From NCBI GenBank assembly GCA_037447655.1, contig JBBHKE010002754.1, positions 127,417 through 179,938 of the forward strand: DNA of 52,522 bases, given 5' to 3'. Shown piece by piece: positions 21,830 through 32,842 of this stretch (positions are counted from its first letter, which is position 1; every line of letters starts with the position of its first letter). Below the pieces are notes generated by a model, which ran no database searches, was not told the origin of the DNA, and saw nothing but the letters and a program-made list of their open reading frames with translations. Origin of the DNA: Zygnema cylindricum. Its lineage: Eukaryota; Streptophyta; Zygnematophyceae; Zygnematales; Zygnemataceae. Both the position numbers and the translations under genes were made by a program.

Positions 21830-23012
21830 TGTTGATATTTTTGTATTTTCTAGGTCTGTAATAGGATAGAAAAAAGGCAAAGGCGGTCTGCATCTAACTC
21901 CCCTCTCCAAGCCCCCACACTTGTTGTAGTCACTAAAGGCTGGATAGGGAGCTAGAGCCATGACTACCTAAGCTCTCTAGAGAAGACAGGGGGTAAATTA
22001 GTAATACTTACCAAAAGGTATTTGACGGACCCAGGAATTGATCCTGGTACCTACCGTTCGTCAATTCGCCATTAGCCGGTGACTTTATCCATTTAGACTA
22101 GAGTTGGTATTACGACGTATGGGGTTTGATAATTATTTAGATAGTTACACGTAGACTAGTTCATTTAACTCGAAATATATACGTATTGCATAGATACAGT
22201 TATGTATAGTACTGAGTACAGATTTATTTATTGAAACGGATACCGCGCATTTGGTTCGACCGCGAAACAATTACCGCGCGTCTATTTTCAACGGCTACCA
22301 ATATAGCCGGATTTGATCGGACGGCCACGATAGGCGCCGGGATCGCGGGATATGTACTTTTGGCGGTTTGCGGTCATCGCCACATAGGATGACACATGGC
22401 ACGTCAACATTGGATTGCAGCGACACCGGAGATTACGGGAACAAATAGATATATGACATGTGTTGACATTTCAGCCATATCGTACGATTGTCGTACAGAA
22501 AGTACACCGGCACCTGTACTTATCTGTACGGTACAGTGATGTGATTGGTGCCGTACGTCAGTAGATAGGGTCTTAGAGTGAGAATAGGACTTAGAATTTT
22601 TTGAGTAGCTAGTCGCCTCTCCCAGAGAGCATCTTGTATAAATGGCTAACTTTGGGCAGCCATAACTATCAATTTACTTGACCATTTTCAGTGATTCTTT
22701 TTGCTGCGGACTCAGGAGAGTCCAGGCTACATAGGGGTGTAGTCGGTCAGAGTTTTTGTCTGACAGGGTGGCTGCATTTCTAAGGGAAAGTCAAAGTGGG
22801 TGAATGTGTCCAAATCTCATATTCTAACTTTGCATTCTGTGGTGGAACTGAGCACACAGAAAGTGTTATTTCACAGGGGTGAATCTATATTGGAGTTCTG
22901 ACTGTCAAGGGGTCAGTCACTTGGGTTTATATCAACTTGGAGTCGGCACTATCTAGATTAGCTTCTTTCGGATCTGCATACTCTAAGGGCCAATGGAGGT
23001 CTCAAAGTTTCA
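21830..23012 (+). repeat. Copia-6 5' LTR
   Basis: This 1183-bp LTR ends AAGTTTCA. It differs from the 3' LTR (1177 bp) by few substitutions and a 6-bp indel near 21970, so the insertion is comparatively young. An antisense T-arm with perfect 5-bp stem, CCAGG..CCTGG, is at 22031-22047. Confidence 0.95.
22637..22642 (+). promoter_or_regulatory. Putative LTR TATA box
   Basis: TATAAA in CTTGTATAAATGGC lies about 370 bp before the LTR end, and the 3' LTR has the same at 25803-25808. This fits a Pol II start for the genomic RNA. Sister LTRs have the weaker TACAAAAG at the same place. Confidence 0.5.
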
Positions 23013-24108
23013 GGTTATGGGCCCACCATCTAGGGTGCCTATGTTCGATGGAACAGACTTCACCTATTGGGAGTTTACAATGGCGGGATTGCTTTTTGAG
23101 AAACACTTATGGGGAATTGTTTCGGGACAAGTGAGATGTGCGCCACATGGCTTTGGAGGAGCTTACTATAGAGATTCATCTGAGGCTGCCCAGAATATCA
23201 ACCGAAGCTCAGATGCAACGGAAAGTGAAGGGAAAAATCTTTCCGTGGATAGGGAAATAGGGGAGAAGGAAAAAGGGTCACCTATGGTGAGGGGAGCTAG
23301 GCTCTCAGCTATGGTACCACATGTAGGGATTAAAACAGAAGAAAATGACACAAAAATATGGGAATACAAAAACACTATAGCAAAACATCTCATAATAAGA
23401 TATGTGTCTAAGTCGATAGCTATCACTCTTTTAAGTCTAACCAAAGCTTCAAAGATATGGGAAGCACTAATTCAGATTTATAAGAGTGATACTATTCAGA
23501 GGCAGCAATTAGTAAAACATGAAATAGATGCCTACGTTTATAAAAGCGGTAGCATGATAGAGTTTTGCGATGATATTGTTGCGTTATACGTTGAGCTTAT
23601 TAGTGCGGGATATGTAGAATCTGAGGAGAGTAAGATTAAAACACTACTTATGAAACTCCCAGATGAGTACGAAAACATCATTTGTCGTATGCAGGCAATG
23701 GATGGCTCCTCATGGACTTGGTGCTTTACCATGGGGATAATTCTTGTGAAGGAAAGCACTTTGGAGCTTCGTAGGGGAAAGGACAGGGTCAATGCATTTT
23801 CAGCTGGTGGTGATTGGCGGAAGCGTGATGAGAGAAACGGCGGTGACGAGCGGAAGCGTGATGTGAGGAACGGTGGTGACGAGCAAAAACGTGATGAGAG
23901 AAAGAAAGACAAAGGTAAACCTTATCGGAACTTTGGTGGAAAGAGAGGGAGAGGAAAAGAAAGGGGAGCTTTGAAAAAGGGGCTTGCTTCTTTTGTAGGG
24001 AACCGGGTCATTATATGGAGGAATGCCCTTGTTTGGAAAAACTTAGAAGTTGGAATGTGGATGAGGAGGAAGAAAGGGAAGAGGAAAAAGAGGATCAAGA
24101 TATTTTAG
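22993..24108 (+). CDS. Copia-6 Gag (frame changes before the zinc knuckle)
   Basis: This Gag frame has 371 codons. It starts in the LTR (MEVSKFQVMGPPSRVPMFDG; the PBS encodes QVMGPPS). The conserved FTYWEF tryptophan is intact here, unlike in several sisters. The capsid-like part includes AKHLIIRYVSKSIAITLLSLTKASKIW split over the middle region, and LLMKLPDEYENIICRMQAM. After residue about 275 it turns basic with repeats of RNGGDE(R/Q)KRD. The true zinc knuckle is in the -1 frame from about 23973, so the last 45 residues of this frame are probably not native. Confidence 0.7.
   Translation: MEVSKFQVMGPPSRVPMFDGTDFTYWEFTMAGLLFEKHLWGIVSGQVRCAPHGFGGAYYRDSSEAAQNINRSSDATESEGKNLSVDREIGEKEKGSPMVRGARLSAMVPHVGIKTEENDTKIWEYKNTIAKHLIIRYVSKSIAITLLSLTKASKIWEALIQIYKSDTIQRQQLVKHEIDAYVYKSGSMIEFCDDIVALYVELISAGYVESEESKIKTLLMKLPDEYENIICRMQAMDGSSWTWCFTMGIILVKESTLELRRGKDRVNAFSAGGDWRKRDERNGGDERKRDVRNGGDEQKRDERKKDKGKPYRNFGGKRGRGKERGALKKGLASFVGNRVIIWRNALVWKNLEVGMWMRRKKGKRKKRIKIF
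23013..23028 (+). other. Primer-binding site, half-tRNA type (16/16)
   Basis: GGTTATGGGCCCACCA immediately follows the LTR end TTTCA and pairs over 16 bases with the anticodon arm of plant initiator tRNA-Met as I recall it. Confidence 0.85.
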
Positions 24109-24860
24109 AGCTTCTCCCGATTAGTAGTATTGGGAAGAAAGAAAAACACACAGTAATTGCACGAAGGCAACAGTGTGCTTTTGGAGGTATAAGGGAAGTA
24201 AAGAGAGAGGAGGTACTTGAGGATGTCGAGGAGTGTAGAGTGTATGACTTAGAAATGAGAAAGTCAGTTCTAGGATCCATAAGTGAAAACGGGAAAGATA
24301 AAATTAACCAGGATAATTTTATAGATAATAGGGAACTAGAAAACTGGTCGGAAAGGGAGACTTCAACGGATTCCGAGGAAAGGGGAGAAGTGAAACTCGA
24401 AGAGGTTTCAAAGGATAGGGGAGAAGAGAAATATTTGATTAAAGGTTTAGGGGAGAAGAAATATTTATTGGGAATTAAATTAGAAAGTAATAGTGGAAAG
24501 AATTCCATGGGAGAGAGTGAGGGAAGTTCAGAAAATGGGGTAATTATCATGGATAAAAATATGAGTACGAAAGATGTAGATCTTATGAAGAACTTAGTGG
24601 GGACTAGTGTTTTTTGGGAATATTTGGGGGTGGATGGATTTGACATCACTACTTGGTGTGACGTCACTTGTGAAGATGTGCCTGTAAAAGGGTTAGCATC
24701 TGGGTGTATGTTGCAGATTGGAGATGGGGCTGGCTGTTTGGATCGCAAGAGGGAAATCGGTTTGTGTGTGGATGTAAAAGTGATAAGGTGGATAACATCT
24801 TTGCTCGGATTTATGAAAAGTGGGATGTTAAATAAAATGTGTGATGCAATTATTATTTAA
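23973..24860 (+). CDS. Copia-6 second frame: CCHC knuckle fused to collapsed pol fragments
   Basis: This open frame has 295 codons. It begins with an intact knuckle (CFFCREPGHYMEEC) and an acidic linker. It then holds short pol pieces in native order: the protease lead RRQQCAFGG, integrase C-terminal RVYDL, RT-like KYLLGIKLE, the pre-RNase H GVIIMDKNMS, the RNase H-like FDITTWCDVTCEDVP..GCMLQIGDGAGC, and WITSLLGFMKSG. Active-site Asp residues of integrase and YVDD are gone. Large deletions happened without closing the frame, so it may be a structural or RNA-binding protein. No ATG lies at its start; the first is at 24015. Confidence 0.6.
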   Translation, partial: EKGACFFCREPGHYMEECPCLEKLRSWNVDEEEEREEEKEDQDILELLPISSIGKKEKHTVIARRQQCAFGGIREVKREEVLEDVEECRVYDLEMRKSVLGSISENGKDKINQDNFIDNRELENWSERETSTDSEERGEVKLEEVSKDRGEEKYLIKGLGEKKYLLGIKLESNSGKNSMGESEGSSENGVIIMDKNMSTKDVDLMKNLVGTSVFWEYLGVDGFDITTWCDVTCEDVPVKGLASGCMLQIGDGAGCLDRKREIGLCVDVKVIRWITSLLGFMKSGMLNKMCDAIII

Positions 24861-25001
24861 GTTCATTTAATGCACTGTGTTAAATACTTAAGTTTTATGA
24901 AAAGAAAAGGAAAAAGGAAAAAGAAAAAGAAAAAGAGGACGGGGTGTTTGTCTACTTTTTTGTGGAAGTTGAAAGGGAAAAAGACTAGAAAATAAGGGGA
25001 G

Positions 25002-26178
25002 TATTGATATTTGTGTATTTTCTAGGTCTGTAATAGGATAGAAAAAAGGCAGAGGGAGTCTGTCTCTAACTCCCCTCTCCAAGCCCCCACACTTGTTGTA
25101 GTCACTAAAGGCTGGATAGGGAGCTAGAGCCATGACTGCCCTCTAGAGAAGACAGGGGGTAAATTAGTAATACTTACCAAAAGGTATTTGACGGACCCAG
25201 GAATTGATCCTGGTACCTACCGTTCGTCAATTCGCCATTAGCCGGTGACTTTATCCATTTAGACTAGAGTTGGTATTACGACGTATGGGGTTTGATAATT
25301 ATTTAGATAGTTACACGTAAACTAGTTCATTTAACTCGAAATATATACGTATTGCATAGATACAGTTATGTATAGTACTGAGTACAAATTTATTTATTGA
25401 AACGGATACCGCGCATTTGGTTCGACCGCGAAACAAATACCGCGCGTCTATTTTCAACGGCTACCAATATAGCCGGATTTGATCGGACGGCCACGATAGG
25501 CGCCGCGATCGCGGGATATGTACTTTTGGCGGTTTGCGGTCATCGCCACATAAGATGACACATGGCACGTCAACATTGGATTGCGGGGACACCGGAGATT
25601 ACGGGAACAAATAGATATATGACATGTGTTGACATTTCAGCCATATCGTACGATTGTCGTACAGAAAGTACACCGGCACCTGTACTTATTTGTACGGTAC
25701 AGTGATGTGATTGGTGCCGTACGTCAGTAGATAGGGCCTTAGAGTGAGAATAAGACTTAGAATTTTTTGAGTAGCTAGTCGCCTCTCCCAGAGAGCATCT
25801 TGTATAAATGGCTAACTTTGGACAGCCATAACTATCAATTTACTTGACCATTTTAAGTGATTATTTTTGCTACGGACTCAGGGAAGTCTAAGCTACACAG
25901 AGGTGTAGTCGGTCAGAGTTTTTGTCTGATAGGGTGGCTGCATTTCTAAGGGAAAGTCAAAGTGGGTGAATGTGTCCAAATCTCATATTCTAACTTTGCA
26001 TTCTGTGGTGGAACTGAGCACACAGAAAGTGTTATTTCACAAGGGTGAATCTATATTGGGGTTCTGACTGTCAAGGGGTCAGTCACTTGGGTTTATATCA
26101 ACTTGGAATCGGCACTATCTAGATTAGCTTCTTTTGGATCTGCATACTTTGAGGGCCAATGGAGGTCTCAGAGTTTTA
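25002..26178 (+). repeat. Copia-6 3' LTR
   Basis: This 1177-bp LTR is preceded by the PPT AATAAGGGGAG. Terminal bases are changed (TA..TA instead of TG..CA), both as G-to-A or C-to-T. An antisense T-arm lies at 25197-25213. The gag-start ATG copy is at 26159. Confidence 0.95.
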
Positions 26179-26183
26179 GATGA

Positions 26184-28014
26184 CATTCATGCAGGTACAA
26201 ATCAGACCGAAAAGGACTCGGCTGCGGAAACTCTAGTGACAACTCTACCCGAAGTCGAAGACATGGTGGAAATTGATTCAGAATCAAAGGACGGGGGTGA
26301 AGCCGAGATTGTTCGAAAGAACCCACGAGAACTATATATTCCGGCCTCAGATTTTGAGGGGGGGAGGAGAAGTAACAAAAGATTACAAGAAAAACAAGTT
26401 AATAACAAGGTAACAAAACTATCTCATCAAGATGAACCTTTCTCTTATGGAGAGGCGATGACTTGTCCTTAAAGGAACCAATGGAAGACACTCATCAATG
26501 AGGAGATGGCCTCAATTATGGCAGCCGATACTTCAGAGCTAGTGGATTGTCCACCTAACCGAAAACCAATCGGTTGTAATTCGGTCTTCAAATTAAAACT
26601 GAACCCAGATAACACCATTGAGCGTTACAAAGCCGGATTAGTGGCAAAAGGATTTACACAGAAAGAAGGAATTGACTACGAGGAAACCTTTGCCCCGGTC
26701 GTCAGATTTCCCTCCGTCCGCATACTTCTCAGTTTGGTAGCAGCGTAAGACATAGAGGTGCAACTGATGGACATCAAGACAGCCTTTTTGCATGGAGAAT
26801 TGGGAGAGGAGATCTTCATGCGACAACCCGAAGGATTTGTGGAGGAACGAGAGGAGAGTAAGGTATGCCGGCTCATTAAATCTCTTTATGGTTTCAAACA
26901 GGCGCCTCGATAGTAGAATAAGAAGCTTGATGAGTTTCTTACTGGTCTGGGATATATCCGGAATAACTCTGATCACTCAATCTATGTTTTGGAAGATTAG
27001 GAAGGTTTTATATTTGTTGCAATTTATGTTGATGATTTGCTTGTTTTAAGTAAATCAATGGAAAAAATTAATAAATTGAAAACTGATCTTAAGGGTATAT
27101 TTGAAATGAAGGACATGGGGGAGGCAAGATATATTTTGGGAATTCAAGTAGAAAAAGACCGAGAAAAAAAGATTATAAGATTGACTTAAAAGAAAGCAAT
27201 AGGGAACATGTTGGAAATATTTCAGATGGATAAAGCTAATAGTTGCACAACTCCAATGGAGTTAAAAAGGGGATATGAGGGGAGTGAGGAAGGAGTCATA
27301 GTCTTAGACAAGGAATTAAGTCCTGAAGAACAAAAGTTCATGCAGACTATTCCTTACAGGCAAGTAGTGGGAAGCCTAATCAATTTTATGAATTATACCC
27401 GACGGAATTTAGTTGTTGCTGAAAGAGTGTTGAGGAGAAGTCTAAATGCTCCCAGTTAGAAGGATTCAGAGGCAACTAAGAGAGTCCTTAGATATTTGAT
27501 AGGAACTAGGGATATATGGTTGCATTTGGGTGGGGAGAATAATGACATCACTACTTGGAGTGATGCTAGTTATGGTGATGCTCTGATGAGGAGATGCACT
27601 TCTGGATATGTATTATATGTGGGTGATGGGTCTTGATGTTGGAGTAGCAAACAACAAAAGATTTTTGCTTTGTCCACCATGGAGGCTCAGTATATGGCCT
27701 CTTGCTCTGTTGTAAAAGAATTTATGTGGGTAAAGTCTTTGTTTGGTGAGCTTGGTTACCTTAAGAGTGGTGTGCCGGAATTTTTTTGTGATAATCAAGC
27801 TACAATCGTTATTTTTGCCAATCTTAAACATCATTTTAAAGCCAAACACATGGATATTAAACTCAGCTTTGTTAGAGAGAAAGTAGAAAACAAAATTATT
27901 AGTTTAGAGTACAGACCAGATAGCGAGATGGTAGCAGATATGATGACCAAACCTGTGTCTTCCCCTAAGCTAATTTTTCTGCAACGAGAAGTGTGGTCTC
28001 AAATTAAACAGTGA
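26184..28014 (+). pseudogene. Copia-5 RT and RNase H remnant
   Basis: This continues the frame interrupted by Copia-6: linker (KDSAAETLVTTLPEVEDMVEI), RT start ([34 protein letters not shown]), [12 protein letters not shown]-like sequence near 26770, and the intact RT motif AIYVDDLLVL near 27020. RNase H runs from 27340 (VVGSLINFMNYTRR) to MDIKLSFVREKVENKI near 27850. Stops include two adjacent TAG at about 26912. The PPT (AAGGGGAG) follows at 28024-28031. Confidence 0.9.
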
Positions 28015-28031
28015 CTAGAAAATAAGGGGAG

Positions 28032-30330
28032 TGTAGAAATTGATGGTTCTTTTAGTATTTTCTAGGTCTAAAAAATAATGTAGAAATGAAGACGAGGCAA
28101 TCTGCCTCTAACTCCTTTCTTCAACTCCCACACTTGTTGCATTGAATGAAAGTTGGAGAGGAAGCTTGAGCCATCGCTACCTATGCTATCTATGTTGTTT
28201 TGAAATGTTAGTTTCGTGCATACATGACATTTTATTCGTACATAAGGTTGTGTACGTACTCAATGTGATTTGTAATGCGTGAGTACCCACTTAGTTTAAT
28301 GTGGAGGTTCGAATGTATTTGCGGATTGGGGGAGAAAACGTATGAATTATATTGGAACGTATGGTTTGCGTAAAGAGGAAATGGACAGCGGATCGCGAAG
28401 CGATCCGACGTTAGATAATCGACGAGGTTGAATTGGTACGTCACACGTACCGAACATAATGGGACAAGTGGCATGTATTGAAAAAGGACGCCGCCGGTAC
28501 ATATAATCTTTTTGGGACAGGTGTACCCTATTTTTGGTAGGCGCATTTATGGTGAAGGACGATTTCGCGTTACAAAGAAGATTTGGTCGTTTGACTTCGT
28601 TTCGTCATGTGGACTTTGGGACAACGTGGCGCGACATCGAGGGTGTCGAATAAGTGCTACGGACGGCGGAGAAAGGCCGCCGGTATTTTCAAACTGGTGG
28701 AGACGCGAAATCGCGTCAATCACGCAATATTTATTTTTGGACGTTCCAGATTGTTTGACAAATTTTGAGGAGTTTCGTTGAGTGACTCGGCATGAGTCAG
28801 CATACGATTTTGTGAGATTGCGTGAACTTGTAAATATCTGAAGCAACAATGTTTTGTCTATATGTGTTTTAGTTATTAGTGTAGATTTACTCACTCTTGC
28901 ATATCTCGAATTATTCGGGTATACTAACACTAATAGAGGTAGCTGTTAGATTGCGTACGGCAAGTATGCCTCCGTACATTTAGTAGTGAGCCTGAGTGTA
29001 TATATTGTAGGACTTAGTCATTTCAAGACATATGAATTTTTTGGACCAAAACTGTTTATGGTGATTTTTTGTTATTTTATCTGAGGATTACTCTCACATC
29101 TGTTGGCAGAATTATCTGAAATTCTGCATGTGTGTTCCTCTTTGTATTTTTAATATTTTCACAGATTTATAGGTCAATTGTGTCCTTGGTATGTGTTTTA
29201 CTCCATTGTGAAGTTAGTCTGTTTAATCAAAGTTCTGGCAAACTGTTTTTCTGCAACTTTGACTAGATGATGTGATCACTCTCATTATTATTTTTCTCTA
29301 AAACTTTGTGAGGTTATTCTATAGACTATATACTTTTTTTAAGTGGAGTTTCAGGTTTTTTGTTAATTCTGTTGAACTCTGTGTGTATCCAAAGTAGATT
29401 GTTTTTGGGTAGTCTGTGGTGCTTCCGAAGGTGAATCCATGGCTAGATATGGCTATGGACAACGATCCAGAGGTTTACGGGAATAGATTAGGTGATTTAC
29501 GGATTGGTAGTTTCTTTACTAAAAGGAAAGCTGTCAAACCCAAGATTTGATCTTGGTACTTGCCATCCGATATAGCCAACGGTATGCGGCAGCCTTATCG
29601 ATTACGTCTAGGACTAAAGTTAGATGATATATGGTTTGTTAATTATTTAAATGTTGCCACGTAGGATAATTCATTTAACGACAAATGATAACGGGATACA
29701 TAGATAAAGTTATGTAAAAGTACGGATTACCGTTTGGATAGGAAACGAGTACCGCGCATTTGTTTCTTTAAACGAAACAAATATCTCGCAAGTATTTATG
29801 ACGGCTACGATTAAAATCTGCATTCAATCGGACGGCCGAGAAGGATGTCAAGATCGCGGAAGAGAATCTCGACGGTTTGTGGTCATCGCCACATCGGATG
29901 ACACGTGGCACAACTACATTGGATCGCGACATCTCTGGGGATTACGGGACCGAATCCGGATATGACATGTGTCGACATTTAGGCCATGTCGTACAATATT
30001 CGTATAGAAAGTACACCGGTAGCTGGACTTTTGTGTACGGTAGTGTAATATGATTGGTTAAAATTGGTAGATAGGACCCTCTCTCCTAGAGAGCTTCTGT
30101 ACAAAAGGTCAACTTTGACCCTCAATAACTTACTGCTCAGGGGAGCAAATTTAGAGATTCTTTTTGCTAACAACTCCAGAGAGTCTTCCCTTTACAAGGG
30201 TGAAGGCGGTCAGAGTTTTTGTTTTCCAGGGTGGTAGTTATTTTTGCCGATACACAAAGGGGTCAGGGTTATCCTAGAGGCTTTGTGTGAGCTGCTTACT
30301 TTGAGGACCTATGGAGGTCTCAGAGTTGCA
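28032..30330 (+). repeat. Copia-5 3' LTR, split by a solo LTR
   Basis: The LTR parts are 28032-28192 and 29465-30330. The second part has an antisense T-arm at 29540-29556 whose stem is CCAAG/CTTGG, compensating for CCAGG/CCTGG in sisters. GGTCAACTTTGACC is at 30107-30120. The LTR ends TTGCA at 30330. Confidence 0.9.
28193..29464 (+). repeat. Solo LTR-1 (Copia-2 related)
   Basis: This 1272-bp LTR begins TGTTGTTTTGAAATG and ends GGACAACG (family CAACA). The flanks ATCTA (28188-28192) and ATCCA (29465-29469) are a target duplication with one change. It sits inside the Copia-5 3' LTR. It has the conserved hairpin at 28389-28407, a TATATATTG TATA-like site near 28998, and the in-LTR gag start (ATGGCTAGATATGGC) near 29439. 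No internal region remains, so it formed by LTR-LTR recombination. Confidence 0.9.
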
Positions 30331-30335
30331 CGTAG

Positions 30336-31673
30336 TACTCTTACTGCTGCGGCTATATTTTGTCGGGTACAATTCATAAAATATATTAGGCTACCCACTA
30401 ATTTTCTATAAGGAATTCTCTACATAAATCTTCTCTCTTCAAGGCCTAACTCATCATCGAAGATTATAACTCCCTCTTCCACACTCCGTTCACTTCCTTT
30501 CTTTTGTTCCATTAGAGTGGTACAACTATTTGCCTTGCCCATTTAGAATCTTTCTTACATGTTTCCACTAGCCTCCTTTTGAGTTAATCTAATTATCTTT
30601 CTACAACCGTCTCTCTCTACCTGAATTCCCAAAATATATCTTGCTTCTCCTATATTTTTCATCTTAAATCTACCTTTTAGATTAGTTTTCAACTTATCTA
30701 TTTTATTCATCGATTTAGATAAAAAAAGCAAATCATCAACATAAATTGCAATAACAATAATTGCTTCCTCATCTTCAAACAAATAAATTGCGAGATTTGA
30801 GCTGATCCGAATATATCCCAAACTTGTAAGAAATTCATCGAGCTTTAATTCTATTGTCAAGCGCTTGTTTCAACCGCATATAAAGATTTGACCAATCGGC
30901 ATACCTTACTCTCCTCCCCTCTCTCCACAAATCCTTCAAGTTGTCGCATAAAAATCTCCTATTTGAACTCTCTATGTAGGAAAGTCGTCTCTATGTCCGT
31001 TTGATGTATTTCCATCTTTGTTATTGCTGCCAAGTATCCAGATGGAGGGAAACCTCATGAGTGGGGCAAATGTCTCCTCGTAGTCAATTCCCTTTTTTCG
31101 GGTAAATCCTTTCGCCACTATCCGAGCCTTTAGCGCTCAATGGTGTTATCCGAGCTGAGTTTCAATTTAAATACCCACTTACACCCGATTGGCATTTTGT
31201 CAAGACGACAGTCTACCAATTCCCATGTATCGACCTCCTTAATTGAAGCCATCTCCTCGTTAATTATTTTCTTCCACCGGTTCGTCTCAAGACAGTTCAT
31301 CTCCTCACCATAAGTCTAGGTTGATCGGGGTGAGACTGTTTGGTTACCTTATTACTTACTTGTTTCTCTTGCAGTCTTTTGCTGCTTCTCCTTCCACCTT
31401 GAAACAGTGATGCCGGAATAGATGGCTCTCGTGGATTCTTTCGAACTGTTTCAACTTCTCCCCTATCGTTTACTTCCAAGTATATTTCCACCACGTCTTC
31501 CGCTTTAGTTGGAGTTGGCACTAAGGGTTCCACGTATGAATCCTCTTCGACATGATTTGTACCTGAAAGACCATTATCTTTTTGGAAACAGGGATAGTTA
31601 GGAAGCTGAAAGTCATTAGAATTTTCTGACTCAAAGCTGATTTTAAGTGTCTTTATATGCTTAAAGGGATGTA
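30336..31673 (-). pseudogene. Copia-4 RT, RNase H start and linker remnant
   Basis: Minus-strand RT is readable with AIYVDDLLFL intact near 30740 and ARYILGIQVERDG near 30620. The RNase H start is cut at 30336 by Copia-5. Upstream are an acidic linker with DVVEIYLEVNDRGEVETV (31297-31650) and RT N-terminal pieces broken by frame changes. It is inactive. Confidence 0.85.
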
Positions 31674-32837
31674 CGAAACTTTGAAACCTCCATTGGTCCT
31701 TAGAGTAGGCAGCTCTCAAGAAGCTTATCTAGTTAGTTTCGACTCTAAGTTGATACAAACCCAAATGATTGACCCCTTGACAATCAAAACCCTAATATAA
31801 CTTCACCCTTGTGAAATAAGACTTTATGTGTGCTCAGTTCCACCACAGAATGCAAAGTTAGAATATGAGTTTTTGACACATTCACCCACTTTGACTTTTC
31901 CTTAGAAATGTAGCCACCCTGGCACGCAAAAACTCTCACCGACTACACCCTTATGTAGCCTGGACTCCCTTTAGTCCGGAGCAAAAAGAATCACTGAGTT
32001 TGGTCAACTAAGTGAGTTGTAATTAAATGGCAAAGTTTGTCTATTTACACAAATGCTCTTTAGGAGATAGGCGACTACCTATCAAAATTGTTCTAAGTCC
32101 TAAAACCCCTCTTTAAGCTTCCTACTACTGAGGTACGGTCGAATCGTAAGACTGTAGCGTACAAAAAAGTACAAGTACCATCGTACTTTCTGTACGGTCA
32201 ATGTACGACATCGCCATAATATGACATTTGTCACATCCGGAATTATTATCTTGCGTTCCGGAAATCTGGCGATCCTCTCGGATCCTGCCACGTGTCATCT
32301 AAAGTTGCGGTGCGCGAAAAACGCCAGATCGTCCACTCCGAAATCTCGGCTCGCAACACGGCTGTTCGATGAAGACCAACATTTAACATTGGCCTTCAAA
32401 TAAAGTATCATTTCGTTAATTCTGTGCGGTCCGAAATTTGTGCGATCTAATGCGTTTACGTGTACACGTCGTTCCGTAACCAGTTAAATAAAAGATACTA
32501 CGTGTTCAGATTTATATAACTATCCTACCGTATGTGCTCTAGCAGTGAACGTAGTCTACAAGTTAAAGCTATCGGCTATCGGATTCTTGATGGACGGCGT
32601 GTACCGGGATCAAATCTTGGGACCGTCAAATATCCTTTTGGTAAACCTACCGAATACTACAGCATGTCTCTCTCTCTAGGCAGCATGGGCAGCCATGGCT
32701 CTAGCTTCCTATCCAACCTTCAATGACTGTGACAACTGTGGGGGTTTGGAGAGTGGAGCGAGAGGCATGCTGCCTTTGCTTACTTCCTTTTATTGCTTTT
32801 CCTTTATTCAGACCTAAAAAATACATACATTTCAACA
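31674..32837 (-). repeat. Solo LTR-2 (Copia-6 family)
   Basis: This 1164-bp LTR on the minus strand begins TGTTGAAATG at 32837 and ends TTTCG at 31674. The flanks ATGTA (31669-31673) and ATCTA (32838-32842) differ at one base. The uninterrupted Copia-4 sequence would read AGGGATCTATAG, so the target was ATCTA. An antisense T-arm with two G-U pairs is at 32604-32620, and TTTT lies at 32636-32639. Confidence 0.9.
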
Positions 32838-32842
32838 ATCTA

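Larger units (their letters stand above)
21830..26178 (+). mobile_element. Copia-6: non-autonomous Copia element with collapsed pol
   Basis: The LTRs begin TGTTGATATTT (5') and TATTGATATTT (3', with G changed to A). The perfect duplication GATGA flanks it (21825-21829 and 26179-26183). It has a perfect 16-base half-tRNA PBS, Gag with knuckle, and one further long frame made of pol scraps. The interior is only about 2 kb. It lacks integrase and RT active sites, so it needed a helper. Confidence 0.95.
18307..30330 (+). mobile_element. Copia-5: full-length decayed Copia element with nested insertions
   Basis: The LTRs begin TGTAGAAATTGATGG and end TTGCA. The flanks are CTTAG (18302-18306) and CGTAG (30331-30335), a 5-bp target duplication with one change, inside the Copia-4 RNase H. 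It contains Copia-6 (21830-26178) between integrase and RT, and a solo LTR in its 3' LTR. Without these it is about 6.4 kb, normal for an autonomous Copia element. The polyprotein carries many stops and is dead. Confidence 0.9.
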
